DNA from: Microvirga terrae
Lineage (GTDB): Bacteria; Pseudomonadota; Alphaproteobacteria; Rhizobiales; Beijerinckiaceae
Reading direction: 5' to 3'
Length of the DNA: 64,000 nucleotides
Assembly: GCF_013307435.2 (NCBI RefSeq)
Contig: NZ_CP102847.1
Span: 174,489 to 238,488, forward strand
Shown one piece after another: positions 1 to 8,391 of the stretch. Every line of letters begins with the position of its first letter. The stretch's first letter is position 1. Below the pieces are notes generated by a model. The model was not told where the DNA came from and did no database searches. It worked only from the letters and a program-made list of their open reading frames with translations. Made by a program: the position numbers and the translations under genes.

Positions 1-378
1 GCGCGTGCGCACTCCGCCGCCATCAGCTGTTTTTTTATAGGTGAAGCCACGCCGGCACAGGAAGCGCGAGAGCATCGCGGGAGCCGCCACCACCCCGTGC
101 TCGTCCAGCAGCCTTGCGGCGAGCTCGGGCATGGTGATGGCCGGCTCGGCCTCGACGGTCTGGATCAGAAAGCTCTCATAGGCCACCAGCTTGCCGCCTC
201 CCGGCGGGCGGCCCTGACGGGCTGGCGCGAGTGAGCCGGAGTGCCGCTTGCGCTGCATCAGCCTGATGGCGCAGCTGTCACTGACCCCAAAGTGGCGGGC
301 CGCCGCCCGGCAGGAATGGCCCGCCTCGACAAAGGCCGCCACCCTCACGCGCAGATCCAAGGAGAAGCTCTGGGTCAT
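1..378 (-). mobile_element. IS630-family transposase, N-terminal part, cut by window edge
   Basis: The reverse strand from the ATG at 378 encodes an N-terminal helix-turn-helix/winged-helix region of IS630 type: it starts MTQSFSLDLRVRV, continues with a C-R-A-A-A-R-H-F-G-V-S helix-turn-helix segment, an R-Q-G-R-P-P-G-G-G linker and then G-F-T-Y-K-K. At the run of seven A (15-21 on the + strand as T) the zero frame gives a non-family sequence, while a one-base shift gives K-K-Q-L-M-A-A-E, which matches the family. This is either a slippage site or a broken copy. The rest lies outside the window, and I could not fix the terminal inverted repeat between 379 and about 480. The assignment rests on motif recognition only. 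Confidence 0.75.
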
Positions 379-526
379 GATCCACCTCCTGTCCTCAGAA
401 GGGAATCACACTTCAGCCCAGACCGAAACCTCTTGAATCTGCCTTCCAGTCCGATGCTCTAACGCGTCCGTCAACGGCTTGCCGCCTTCGCGGGCGATCG
501 GTGCCCGATCAAAGGACTGGACGACT

Positions 527-2182
527 TCAATCGTTGGAGCCTCCACTCAGAGCCTGGTCACGCAGCTCCTCGACAAGGACCCGTATGTTTTCCGAGTAAT
601 CCACCGGCACGGCGACAACGTGAATGCCTCCGCCAGCAAAGGCGGCCTCCAGCGTCGACACGAGATCATCGGGGCTCTCTACCCGGCTGCCCTTGGCGCC
701 ATAGGCCTTGGCGTAGGTCACGAAGTCGGGATTGCCGAAGGTCAGGCCAAAGTCGGAATACCCGTCCACGGCCTGCTTCCAGCGGATCATTCCATAGGCG
801 TTGTCCTGCAGGATCAGCACCACCAGGTTGAGCCCGAGACGCACCGCCGTTTCCAGCTCCTGCGAGTTCATCAAGAACCCGCCGTCGCCACAGATCGCGA
901 GGACGCGGCGGTCGGGGTAGAGCAGGGCTGCCATCATGGCAGAGGGCAGGCCCGCGCCCATGGTGGCGAGCGCGTTGTCGAGCAGAAGGGTATTGGCGAC
1001 CCGGGTGCGATAGTTGCGGGCGAACCAGATCTTGTACATGCCGTTGTCGAGGCACACGATGCCGTCCTCCGGCATCACTTGGCGCACGTCATGCACGATG
1101 CGTTGTGGGGTCAGGGGATAGCGGCTCTCCTCCGCCCGATCGGCGATCCTGGCCAGGATCTCCTCACGCAGGCCAAGCAGCGCGCCCGCATTGGGCAGCT
1201 TGCCTTCAAGGCGGTCGGCCAGCAGCCTGAGGCTCGGACCGACATCACCCACCACCTCGGCATGCGGGAAAAAGACCTCCTCGACCGTTGCCGGCAAATA
1301 GCCCACATGCAGAACGGTCGGCCCCTTCGGTCCCATCAGGAATGGCGGCTTTTCGACCGTGTCGTGACCGATCGCGACGATCAGATCGGCGCGGTCGATC
1401 GCCCGGTGGACATAGTCGCGTTCCGACAGGGCCGCAGTGCCCAGGTACAGACCGGACCCGCCGGACACGGATCCCTTGCCCATTTGCGTGTTGAAGAACG
1501 GGATCTGCAGGCGCCGCACGAAGTCCGACAGCGCCTCCGCCAGGCGCGGGCGGCTCGCGGCCGCGCCGAGCATGACCAGCGGCCGCTCGGCCTTGAGGAT
1601 CAGTTCGGCGGCCCGATCCAGGGCCTCCGCCGGAGCAACAGGCGGATCGATCGGGTGAGGGGGCACCAGTAGCGCAGTCGCCACAGCGGCTTCGGCAGCA
1701 ATGTCCTCCGGCAGCTCGAGAAGCACCGGCCCTGGCCGCTCCTGCTGGGCCACCCGGAACGCCTCGCGCACAATCGTGGGAATCGAGGCAGAGCTGACGA
1801 TCTGGCGCGCGAATTTGGTCAGCGGCGTCATGGTCGCGACCATGTCCACGATCTGAAAGCGAGCCTGCTTGCGGCTCAGGATGCCCTTCTGACCCGTGAT
1901 CATGACCATCGGCATGGCGCCGAGCAGGGCATAGGCCGCGCCGGTGGTGAGGTTGAGCGCACCCGGACCAAGCGTCGACAGGCAGACGCCCGGTCGGCCG
2001 GTTAGCCGGCCATGCGTCGCCGCCATGAATGCGGCCGCCTGCTCGTGGCGAGTCAGCACCAGTTGGATCGAGGATTGCCGCAGCGCCTCAACCACGTCGA
2101 GGTTCTCTTCTCCGGGCACCCCGAAGATCTGCTGCACACCTTCGTTCTCCAAAGCGGATACAAGCAGTTCCGCGCCGTTCAT
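527..2182 (-). CDS. thiamine-diphosphate enzyme, acetolactate-synthase-like large subunit
   Basis: A 551-residue TPP enzyme of the acetolactate synthase/pyruvate oxidase family. The ATG at 2182 is preferred over an upstream in-frame start because GAGGAG sits just before it. Visible features are F-G-V-P-G-E near residue 20, the catalytic Glu in T-R-H-E-Q-A (about residue 47), a central domain with I-T-G-Q-K-G, and the C-terminal TPP/Mg motif G-D-G-G-F-L followed by Q-D-N-A-Y-G. It would join two pyruvates to acetolactate, or act on a related 2-oxo acid. No small regulatory subunit lies next to it, so a catabolic or stand-alone role is more likely than branched-chain synthesis. It is the last gene of a leftward group, 148 bp after the E1-alpha gene. 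Confidence 0.8.
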   Translation of the reverse strand: MNGAELLVSALENEGVQQIFGVPGEENLDVVEALRQSSIQLVLTRHEQAAAFMAATHGRLTGRPGVCLSTLGPGALNLTTGAAYALLGAMPMVMITGQKGILSRKQARFQIVDMVATMTPLTKFARQIVSSASIPTIVREAFRVAQQERPGPVLLELPEDIAAEAAVATALLVPPHPIDPPVAPAEALDRAAELILKAERPLVMLGAAASRPRLAEALSDFVRRLQIPFFNTQMGKGSVSGGSGLYLGTAALSERDYVHRAIDRADLIVAIGHDTVEKPPFLMGPKGPTVLHVGYLPATVEEVFFPHAEVVGDVGPSLRLLADRLEGKLPNAGALLGLREEILARIADRAEESRYPLTPQRIVHDVRQVMPEDGIVCLDNGMYKIWFARNYRTRVANTLLLDNALATMGAGLPSAMMAALLYPDRRVLAICGDGGFLMNSQELETAVRLGLNLVVLILQDNAYGMIRWKQAVDGYSDFGLTFGNPDFVTYAKAYGAKGSRVESPDDLVSTLEAAFAGGGIHVVAVPVDYSENIRVLVEELRDQALSGGSND

Positions 2183-2330
2183 GGGACACTCCTCAAGCTG
2201 ACACGATGGCGTCAGTGTATCAGACGGCCGACATACCCGCTCAACGCCGCCCCAGCCCCGGTCATCAAAAGGAGACCAATCAGATGCAAATAGAGTCAAT
2301 ATCACACGGCTCAACCCACTCCCAGGATGA

Positions 2331-3320
2331 TCAATTCAGGATATCGGTGTAGAGTTCGGCTGTGTCGGGCTCTGGATCGTTGGTGGCGAACTCGGCCGCC
2401 TCGTTGACGATCTCGCGGATTTGGCTGTCAATGACCTTCACGTCGTCTTCCGACAGCTTCCAGCGTGTTAAAAGGCGCTGGCGGACCTGCTCGATCGGAT
2501 CACGCTGCTCGCGTATCTGATCCACCTCGTCCCTCGTGCGGTACTTCCCCGGATCCGACATTGAGTGGCCACGATAGCGGTAGGACAACATTTCGAGGAT
2601 GTAGGGACCCTGGCCGGAGCGGGCATGCTCAATGGCACGTTGGCCGGCGGCGTAAACAGCCCGGACGTCCATGCCGTCTACCTGCTCGCCGGGGATGCCG
2701 AAGGATACACCACGCTTCGAATAATCGGTCTGCGCCGAGGCACGGCTCATCTCCGTGCCCATGGCGTATCGGTTGTTCTCGATCACGTAGACGACCGGCA
2801 ATTTCCAGACCGCCGCCATGTTGAAGCTCTCGGAGACTTGGCCCTGGTTGGCCGCACCCTCGCCGAAATAAGTCAGGCAGACATTGCCGTTCTCGCGGTA
2901 ATGGTTCGCGAACGCAATGCCGGTGCCGAGCGACACCTGGGAGCCGACGATGCCGTGGCCGCCGTAAAAATGCTTCTCCTTGGAGAACATGTGCATGGAG
3001 CCGCCCTTGCCTTTCGACAGGCCGCCGCGGCGCCCCGTCAGTTCGGCCATGACGCCCTTCGGATCCATGCCGCAGGCCAGCATGTGGCCGTGATCCCGAT
3101 ACCCGGTGATCATCTGGTCGCCCTCTTTCGACGCCATCTGCATGCCGACAACAATGGCTTCCTGGCCGATATAGAGGTGGCAGAAGCCGCGGATCAGGCC
3201 CATGCCGTACATTTGGCCGGTCTTCTCCTCGAAGCGCCGGATCAGCAGCATCTCGCGATAGGCATGCGCCTCCTGATCCTTGGTAAACTTCTGCTGATCC
3301 TTAGTAGCTCTCGGTGCCAT
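2331..3320 (-). CDS. pyruvate/acetoin dehydrogenase E1 component alpha subunit
   Basis: A 329-residue TPP-dependent E1-alpha protein, the usual length. The ATG at 3320 follows GGAGACC at good spacing; an upstream in-frame start is less likely. It shows G-Y-R-D-H-G-H, the K-G-K-G-G-S-M-H-M-F active-site loop (about residue 110), H-G-I-V-G-S-Q and the TPP/Mg motif G-E-G-A-A-N-Q-G followed by E-N-N-R-Y-A-M-G. The family works as alpha2beta2 with an E1-beta protein to decarboxylate pyruvate (or split acetoin) and hand the product to a lipoyl E2. Neither E1-beta nor E2 is in the window, so the partner must be encoded elsewhere. The nuoF-like gene lies 30 bp upstream and is probably cotranscribed. 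Pyruvate versus acetoin cannot be settled from sequence. Confidence 0.85.
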   Translation of the reverse strand: MAPRATKDQQKFTKDQEAHAYREMLLIRRFEEKTGQMYGMGLIRGFCHLYIGQEAIVVGMQMASKEGDQMITGYRDHGHMLACGMDPKGVMAELTGRRGGLSKGKGGSMHMFSKEKHFYGGHGIVGSQVSLGTGIAFANHYRENGNVCLTYFGEGAANQGQVSESFNMAAVWKLPVVYVIENNRYAMGTEMSRASAQTDYSKRGVSFGIPGEQVDGMDVRAVYAAGQRAIEHARSGQGPYILEMLSYRYRGHSMSDPGKYRTRDEVDQIREQRDPIEQVRQRLLTRWKLSEDDVKVIDSQIREIVNEAAEFATNDPEPDTAELYTDILN

Positions 3321-3350
3321 GATGGTCTCCCGGTGTCTGGTGGCAGCCAA

Positions 3351-4646
3351 TCACTCCGCTGCTAAAGCTGGCTGGTGCTCACGCTGATACAACGCAATCC
3401 GCTCAAGCATCATTGGGCGAAAGTGGCGGATGAGCCCTTGCACCGGCCAGGCCGCAGCGTCGCCAAACGCACAAATCGTATGGCCTTCCATCTGTTTGGT
3501 CACTTCCTCCAGCAGATCGATCTCGTGTGGATCGGCTCGGCCCTCCACCATCCGGTACATGACCCTCGTGATCCACCCTGTCCCTTCCCGGCAGGGGGTG
3601 CATTGGCCGCAGCTTTCGTGCTTGAAGAACGCGCTCAATCGGGCGATGGCCGCAATCAGGTCCGTCGACTTATCCATGACAACGACAGCGGCGGTACCCA
3701 AACCGCTCTTGACATCTCGCAGGGCGTCGAAGTCCATCAGCAGCGTATCGCAAATGCTCTTTGGCAACAGCGGCATCGAGCCACCGCCGGGGATAACGGC
3801 AAGCAGGTTATCCCATCCTCCACGGACTCCGCCGGCATAGGTGTCGATCAGCTCGCGTAAGGGAATGCTCATGGCTTCCTCGACGTTGCATGGCCTGTTC
3901 ACATGACCGGAGATCGAGTAGATCTTGGTCCCGACGTTGTTCGGTCGCCCGATGCCAGCGAACCAGGCGGCACCCCGGCGCAGGATGGTCGGTACGACGG
4001 CAATGGTCTCAACGTTGTTCACCGTGGTCGGACAGCCGTACAGACCGATCGCTGCGGGGAACGGTGGCTTCATCCGTGGCATCGCCTTCTTGCCTTCGAG
4101 GCTCTCGAGCAAACCTGTCTCTTCTCCGGCGATGTAGGCGCCGGCACCGCGGTGCAGGTAAAGATCGAAGTCCCACCCGGACCCGCAGGCGTTTCGGCCG
4201 ATCAGGCCGGCCTCGTAAGCCTCGTCAATGGCCTGCTGCAGATGACGGGCCTCATCAACGAACTCGCCTCGAATATAGATGTAACAGGCATGCGCGCCGA
4301 TGGCGAAGGACGCGAGCAGACAGCCTTCCACCAGTTTATGGGGATCGCCGCGCATGATCTCCCGGTCTTTGCAGGTGCCTGGCTCGGACTCGTCGGCGTT
4401 GACGACCAGATAGCTCGGCAGCCGATCGGATGATTTCGGCATGAAGGACCATTTCAGTCCGGTGGCAAAACCTGCGCCTCCGCGCCCGCGGAGCCCAGAC
4501 GCCTTGGTCTCATTGATGATCCAGTCCCTTCCGCGAGCGAGCAGAAGCGACGTGCCATCCCAATCTCCCCGCATCTGCGCACCAGAAAGCCGCCAGTCGT
4601 AGAATCCATAGAGGTTGGTGAAGATGCGGTCCCTGTCGCTAAGCAT
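3351..4646 (-). CDS. nuoF: NADH-quinone oxidoreductase subunit F (NuoF), orphan copy
   Basis: A 431-residue full-length NuoF homologue. The FMN/NADH-binding [13 protein letters not shown] stretch lies near residue 55 and the N3 cluster motif [13 protein letters not shown] near residue 345, with the fourth cysteine in H-T-I-C-A-F-G-D. In complex I this subunit takes hydride from NADH to FMN and passes electrons to the iron-sulfur chain. No other nuo gene is nearby. Its neighbours are a quinone-reductase-like gene 21 bp upstream and E1-alpha 30 bp downstream, so it may serve as a free diaphorase or as a subunit of an NAD-linked complex with products of this operon. That role is inference. Confidence 0.88.
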   Translation of the reverse strand: MLSDRDRIFTNLYGFYDWRLSGAQMRGDWDGTSLLLARGRDWIINETKASGLRGRGGAGFATGLKWSFMPKSSDRLPSYLVVNADESEPGTCKDREIMRGDPHKLVEGCLLASFAIGAHACYIYIRGEFVDEARHLQQAIDEAYEAGLIGRNACGSGWDFDLYLHRGAGAYIAGEETGLLESLEGKKAMPRMKPPFPAAIGLYGCPTTVNNVETIAVVPTILRRGAAWFAGIGRPNNVGTKIYSISGHVNRPCNVEEAMSIPLRELIDTYAGGVRGGWDNLLAVIPGGGSMPLLPKSICDTLLMDFDALRDVKSGLGTAAVVVMDKSTDLIAAIARLSAFFKHESCGQCTPCREGTGWITRVMYRMVEGRADPHEIDLLEEVTKQMEGHTICAFGDAAAWPVQGLIRHFRPMMLERIALYQREHQPALAAE

Positions 4647-4667
4647 GGCCAGTTCTCCTTGTCTCGT

Positions 4668-5612
4668 TCACCTGGCGTCCACGGCGAGAACAATTTTTCC
4701 TTTCGGGCGAGGCTGAACGTCCTCCAGCATGCGGTGGGCCTCCCGAGCGTCAGCGAGGGAGATGACAGCACCCACCCGGGTCCGCAGTTCGCCGCTGTCG
4801 ATGAGGCTTGCAATCTCCGCCAAGTCGTGGCTTGTCACTCTGACCAGGAAGAAAGTGGCATCGACACCGTAGCTCCTTGCGAGGTCCTGATCCGGCTGAG
4901 CGACGGCCGAGATCAACTTGCCGCCGCGACGCAGGACCTGGAAGGAGCGCTGCTGCGTCTCGCCTCCGACCAGATCGAGCACAGCATCGACATCCCGGAT
5001 CTCCTCTTCGAAGCGCTGGGTCTTGAAGTCCACCACCGTGTCTGCACCGAGCTCGCGCACGAAGGCAATGTCGTCAGTCGCGACGGTCACGATGGTCCGA
5101 ATGCCGGCTCGGCGGGCCATCTGCACTGCGTAGGCCCCCACGTTGCCCGCTGCGCCATGGATAAGCACAGTCTGACCAGCTTTGAGCAGCGCCTGTTCGA
5201 ACAGACCCTGCCAAGCGGTCACGGCAATGACCGGAACGGACGCTGCTTCGACGTGATCGATGGAAACCGGCTTCGGTGCAATCATTGTCGCCGACGCCAA
5301 TGCATACTCGGCATAGGCCCCGATAAAGCGCGGGTTCGTGACACCGTAAACCGGATCTCCAACGCTCAGGCCCAGAACCTGCGGCCCGATCGCCTGGATC
5401 TCGCCAGAGAGGTCTGAACCTAAGGTGAGGGGAAGGGGTTGGGGCAGGGCGCTTTTACCAGCCCTGATCCAACCGTCCCACGGGCCAACCCCGGCAGCGT
5501 GCACTTTGACAAGAACCTCGCCGCGGTCAGGACGGGGAACCGGAACATGCTCGAACTGCATAGCGTCCGGAGAGCCGAACTCGTGCACACGCCAAGCCAT
5601 CATGCGGGACAT
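4668..5612 (-). CDS. MDR-family NAD(P)H:quinone reductase-like oxidoreductase
   Basis: A 314-residue medium-chain dehydrogenase/reductase without the structural-zinc cysteines, as in quinone oxidoreductases. It has the GroES-like start (E-V-L-V-K-V-H-A-A-G-V-G-P-W-D) and the Rossmann motif G-A-A-G-N-V-G-A-Y near residue 155. Such enzymes reduce quinones or activated double bonds with NADPH. It is the first gene of the leftward group to nuoF, pdhA-like and ilvB-like. ATG 5612 has AGGA upstream; ATG 5603 or 5600 are alternatives. The 5' end overlaps the small secreted-peptide ORF at 5600-5782 by 13 bp. Confidence 0.82.
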   Translation of the reverse strand: MSRMMAWRVHEFGSPDAMQFEHVPVPRPDRGEVLVKVHAAGVGPWDGWIRAGKSALPQPLPLTLGSDLSGEIQAIGPQVLGLSVGDPVYGVTNPRFIGAYAEYALASATMIAPKPVSIDHVEAASVPVIAVTAWQGLFEQALLKAGQTVLIHGAAGNVGAYAVQMARRAGIRTIVTVATDDIAFVRELGADTVVDFKTQRFEEEIRDVDAVLDLVGGETQQRSFQVLRRGGKLISAVAQPDQDLARSYGVDATFFLVRVTSHDLAEIASLIDSGELRTRVGAVISLADAREAHRMLEDVQPRPKGKIVLAVDAR

Positions 5613-5782
5613 GATAGCCGATCCTTATTTCTGCTCCGGGTGGCCAGTGTTTCGCCACGATCACCGAACACCGCGAGCAGCTTCACCGTCCCTCCCGGCC
5701 CCTGGGCGGACGCGCTCGTGCTCGCAAGTGCGACTGCAATGCCAGCTGCACCGAAAGCGCGTGAGAAACTGATGATCCTCAT
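5600..5782 (-). CDS. small putative secreted peptide, possibly a truncated gene
   Basis: A 60-codon frame beginning MRIISFSRAFG and running into a convincing Sec signal (A-A-G-I-A-V-A-L-A-S-T-S-A-S-A-Q) with cleavage after A-S-A. The mature part is only about 33 residues and has no recognisable fold. GAGGG precedes the ATG. It overlaps the start of the quinone-reductase-like gene by 13 bp, so it could be a real leader-linked peptide or the remnant of a longer periplasmic protein cut short by rearrangement. I do not recognise the family. Confidence 0.35.
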   Translation of the reverse strand: MRIISFSRAFGAAGIAVALASTSASAQGPGGTVKLLAVFGDRGETLATRSRNKDRLSCPA

Positions 5783-6068
5783 CGTCGTGCCCTCATGCTG
5801 CGATTGGGAGACGGCGATCTTGCGGCCGGCGCGGACTGCAAGACAGGCCCAAGAACCCACAAACTGGCTGTACCATCGACAGGGCAGGGGGCATGCCTCG
5901 ACTCCCTCAGGTGCAACAGTCCCCGGTGCTGGATGTCATTATGATCGGGTTGCCGAGCGATGCCTAAGCCGCGAGTATCTCAATATTGCGGTCGTTCATC
6001 CAATCTTGCGAAAATCCTCCTTGTCGAATGCATTCTGGCGCTCGGATTGACAGAACCGTCGAAGTGAA

Positions 6069-6092
6069 ATGGCCCGGAGGAATCCGGGCCAT
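6069..6092 (-). terminator. hairpin downstream of msrBA
   Basis: A perfect 10-bp inverted repeat, ATGGCCCGGA and TCCGGGCCAT with a GGAA loop, lies 47 bp past the msrA stop. The T-run is weak on the minus strand, so it may act as a terminator or as an RNA-stabilising 3' stem. The rest of the gap 5783-6139 shows no gene I can support. Confidence 0.55.
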
Positions 6093-6139
6093 CTTTGCAA
6101 GGTCACCTTGTTCTGGGTCAGCGGCCGATAGCAGCGGCT

Positions 6140-6655
6140 CTAGGCGGCGTTGCTGCGACGCGGCAGCTTCCAGCCGGGGCGGACAAAGTGGCAGGTGTAG
6201 CCACCCGGATAGCGCTCGAGATAGTCCTGATGCTCGGGCTCGGCTTCCCAGAAGTCCCCGGCCGGCGCAAGTTCCGTGACGACCTTACCCGGCCAGAGGC
6301 CCGAGGCGTCGACATCGGCGATCGTGTCCTCGGCTACCTGTCGCTGCTCGTCCGAGGTGTAGAAAATTGCCGAGCGGTAGCTCAGGCCGAGGTCATTCCC
6401 CTGCCGGTTTTTCGTGCTGGGATCGTGAATCTGGAAGAAGAATTCCAGCAGGTCGCGGAAACTCGTCTTCTCGGGATCGAAGATGATCTCGATCGCCTCC
6501 GCGTGCGTGCCATGGTTGCGGTACGTCGCGTTCGGCACTTCTCCACCAGAATAGCCAACACGAGTGGAGACCACGCCGGGGAGGCGCCGGATGAGATCCT
6601 GCATGCCCCAGAAGCAGCCTCCAGCCAAGACGGCCCGCTCAGTTGCGCCAGTCAT
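6140..6655 (-). CDS. msrA: peptide methionine (S)-S-oxide reductase MsrA
   Basis: A 171-residue MsrA with the active-site motif G-G-C-F-W-G (Cys near residue 14) and conserved G-Y-S-G-G, H-A-E-A-I and F-F-x-I-H-D-P-S-T. It reduces S-epimers of oxidised methionine in proteins, using thioredoxin. Its ATG overlaps the msrB stop as ATGA (6652-6655), so the two genes are translationally coupled. There is no signal peptide, so it should act in the cytoplasm. The resolving cysteine arrangement was not resolved; the C-terminal part is short of cysteines except for the one in G-G-Y-T-C-H-F. Confidence 0.95.
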   Translation of the reverse strand: MTGATERAVLAGGCFWGMQDLIRRLPGVVSTRVGYSGGEVPNATYRNHGTHAEAIEIIFDPEKTSFRDLLEFFFQIHDPSTKNRQGNDLGLSYRSAIFYTSDEQRQVAEDTIADVDASGLWPGKVVTELAPAGDFWEAEPEHQDYLERYPGGYTCHFVRPGWKLPRRSNAA

Positions 6656-7110
6656 ACTGTTTCTCCTTTCTCTGCAAAGAGCTTGCGAAACTCGCCGTAG
6701 CCCTCACTCTCCAAGTCATCGAAGTGAATGAACCTTAGCGAGGCCGAGTTGATGCAGTAGCGCAATCCGCCAGCGTCAGATGGTCCATCGGGAAACACGT
6801 GTCCCAGATGGCTGTCGCCGTGGGCGGAGCGCACCTCGGTTCGCACCATACCATGGCTTGTATCGCGGATATCGATAACGTTGTTGGCATCGATCGGCTT
6901 GACGAAGCTGGGCCAGCCGCTGCCGCTGTCGTATTTGTCGAACGAGGCGAACAGCGGCTCGCCCGACACGACGTCAACGTAGAGCCCGGGCTCCTTGTTG
7001 TCCCAATACGCGTTGGCGAAGGGCCTCTCGGTCCCGTCCTTCTGTGTCACCCGGTACTGCTCTGGGGTTAGCCGGGACACGGCCTCGGGGTTCTTGTGAT
7101 AGGTTTTCAT
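6652..7110 (-). CDS. msrB: peptide methionine (R)-S-oxide reductase MsrB
   Basis: A 152-residue MsrB. The start at 7110 ([11 protein letters not shown]) is chosen because AGGAGAA precedes it; the open frame extends further without support. It has [17 protein letters not shown] and the catalytic [11 protein letters not shown] near the C-terminus. The paired CxxC zinc sites of some MsrB proteins are absent, so this is the zinc-free type. It repairs the R-epimer, complementing MsrA encoded by the overlapping next gene. Confidence 0.95.
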   Translation of the reverse strand: MKTYHKNPEAVSRLTPEQYRVTQKDGTERPFANAYWDNKEPGLYVDVVSGEPLFASFDKYDSGSGWPSFVKPIDANNVIDIRDTSHGMVRTEVRSAHGDSHLGHVFPDGPSDAGGLRYCINSASLRFIHFDDLESEGYGEFRKLFAEKGETV

Positions 7111-7156
7111 CTGACATTCTCCTTCCGTGATTTGGAAAGGTGATCCAGGAGGCGGC

Positions 7157-7312
7157 TTACGAGGCCGCACTCTGACGCGCGATGCCATCGATATCGTTAC
7201 GGGAGATGCCGATATCGTCGAGCTCCCGATCTGAGAGTTGCATCAGCTCACGGATGACCTGGCGATAATGCAAATAGGCACTGATCTTAGCCATGATGAA
7301 GGCGATAAACAT
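7157..7312 (-). CDS. DUF1127 (YjiS-like) small protein
   Basis: A 51-residue frame on the minus strand (starts [11 protein letters not shown]), with AGGAGT before the ATG. The C-terminal half, from V-I-R-E-L through [13 protein letters not shown] to I-D-G-I-A-R, is the arginine-rich DUF1127 signature. Members are abundant small cytosolic proteins in alphaproteobacteria; some are linked with RNA turnover and with phosphate or carbon metabolism, but the role here is unknown. It lies 46 bp upstream of msrB and may be cotranscribed with it. Confidence 0.85.
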   Translation of the reverse strand: MFIAFIMAKISAYLHYRQVIRELMQLSDRELDDIGISRNDIDGIARQSAAS

Positions 7313-7367
7313 GTGAAACTCCTGATGTTGGCCGACTCATACCGTCGGCGTAAGGGTGGCAGGTGCC

Positions 7368-7414
7368 GCCCTCTCCCCGGTGGCCCGCAATCGACGGGCC
7401 TTCGAGGGGAGGGC
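7368..7414 (-). terminator. compound GC-rich hairpin after the DUF417 gene
   Basis: A nested inverted repeat: an inner perfect stem GGCCCG/CGGGCC (7382-7387 and 7395-7400) inside an outer CCCTC-rich/GGGGAGGG stem with a bulge. It lies 33 bp past the DUF417 stop. No T-run follows on the minus strand, so a terminator role is only suggested. Confidence 0.35.
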
Positions 7415-7446
7415 GAAGCCTAGTGGAGGCTCCGCCCCGCCATCGG

Positions 7447-7983
7447 TCAGGCAGCGCGGGCCGCACGCAGGCGCGAAAGCGAGTCAACGGCGATCGCGAG
7501 GGACACAGCGAGCAAGCCTATGTCCTTGAGCAGGAACTGACCGGGTGCGACGGAGATCGCCGGGTAACCAACCTCCGGCAGAAACACGCCCGGCGTGGTT
7601 GCCATAAAGCTGAGGGTGGTCACAAACAGACCTGCCGAGAGCACACCGCCGATGAGGGAATACACGGGTCCAATGAGCCGGGCGGCAATCAGGGCGCCGA
7701 TGCTGAGCTCGAGGACACCGAGGAGGCTCGAGAAGCCTCGCACGCCAAAGATCGGATAGACCCAGCTCAACAGCGAACTGTTGCCAACGAGGCCAGTCAG
7801 GCCTTCCGCCTCGTAGGCAGTGAACTTCATGCCACCGAACCAGGCATAGATCACGACCAGCGAGGCATAGAGGCCCGCTGTTGTGACCGTCCGGCCATGG
7901 CGGTCGACCAGATCAAACAGAAAAGCTGCGGGAGCCTGAGGGCCCGGATACGCCGCGATGTTGGGACTAGAAACACGAGACAT
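7447..7983 (-). CDS. DUF417 (YkgB/RclC-like) inner-membrane protein
   Basis: A 178-residue protein starting MSRVSSPNIAAY at 7983, where AGGAGA sits before the ATG; the longer open frame upstream runs through the operator region and is not used. It has about four hydrophobic segments, with V-I-Y-A-W-F-G-G-M-K-F-T-A-Y-E-A-E-G in the first loop and G-V-L-E-L-S-I-G-A near the middle, typical of DUF417. RclC of E. coli, in this family, belongs to a reactive-chlorine response. Two copies of a TetR-type palindrome lie 51-98 bp upstream, so the regulator encoded at 12369 probably controls it. Confidence 0.82.
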   Translation of the reverse strand: MSRVSSPNIAAYPGPQAPAAFLFDLVDRHGRTVTTAGLYASLVVIYAWFGGMKFTAYEAEGLTGLVGNSSLLSWVYPIFGVRGFSSLLGVLELSIGALIAARLIGPVYSLIGGVLSAGLFVTTLSFMATTPGVFLPEVGYPAISVAPGQFLLKDIGLLAVSLAIAVDSLSRLRAARAA

Positions 7984-8033
7984 TGCTTTCTCCTGGGTTT
8001 CCGCGGCGGCCCTTCGGCCGGTTGCGGGGTAAA

Positions 8034-8081
8034 CGATACTGATCTGTATCGATAACGACTGAGATATACCGATCTGTATCA
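8034..8081. promoter_or_regulatory. two TetR-type operator palindromes upstream of the DUF417 gene
   Basis: Site 1 at 8034-8051 reads CGATAC-TGATCT-GTATCG, and site 2 at 8064-8081 reads ATATAC-CGATCT-GTATCA. Their centres are 30 bp apart, about three helical turns. The same half-sites recur at 8293, 12184, 12214 and 12336, the last just in front of a tetR gene. They are therefore read as operators of that regulator. Confidence 0.7.
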
Positions 8082-8280
8082 CTCGGCAAGCATTGTCCGT
8101 GAAACGAAGGGCTTCTGGCTCACGCGAGGTGCCAAATGGCACACGATCCCCATGTGACCCTGTCTGAGCTGTTACTGGGACTGCATGCCAAAGAGGATCA
8201 AAGGCGCCGTCTTCGTTAGCGTCCTTCAGCGGTCAGAACTGTCGTGGGTGGGTATGATACGCGCATGAAGCGGCTCCGGA

Positions 8281-8318
8281 TGAGGCACTAAATGATACAA
8301 TTCAGTATCGCTCAGTGC
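8281..8318. promoter_or_regulatory. third operator palindrome, set inside a larger inverted repeat
   Basis: At 8293-8310 the sequence TGATAC-AATTCA-GTATCG matches the operator family. It is flanked by AGGCACT and AGTGCCT, which pair perfectly, so the whole 38 bp can fold. It lies between the aldehyde dehydrogenase stop and the DUF417 promoter. No gene is certain in 7984-8391; a 27-codon frame at 8136-8219 is noted among rejected items. Confidence 0.5.
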
Positions 8319-8391
8319 CTCCCTGGCTATGCCGATTGCAACCGGGAAGGGGCGCCGGCGCACCTACAACCGGTCGAGCGTCCTCCGACGG

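Noticed and set aside
479..1672. Long + strand open frame of 397 codons
   Set aside because: It is the antisense shadow of the acetolactate-synthase-like gene, has no family resemblance and no ribosome-binding site.
2271..2351. Short + strand frame (MQIESISHG) with AGGAG upstream
   Set aside because: It runs into the end of the E1-alpha gene and has only about 22 codons; no further support.
8136..8219. 27-codon + strand frame (MAHDPHVTLSELL) with GAGGTG before it
   Set aside because: Plausible start signal, but too short and with no family or conservation evidence; it lies in an operator region.
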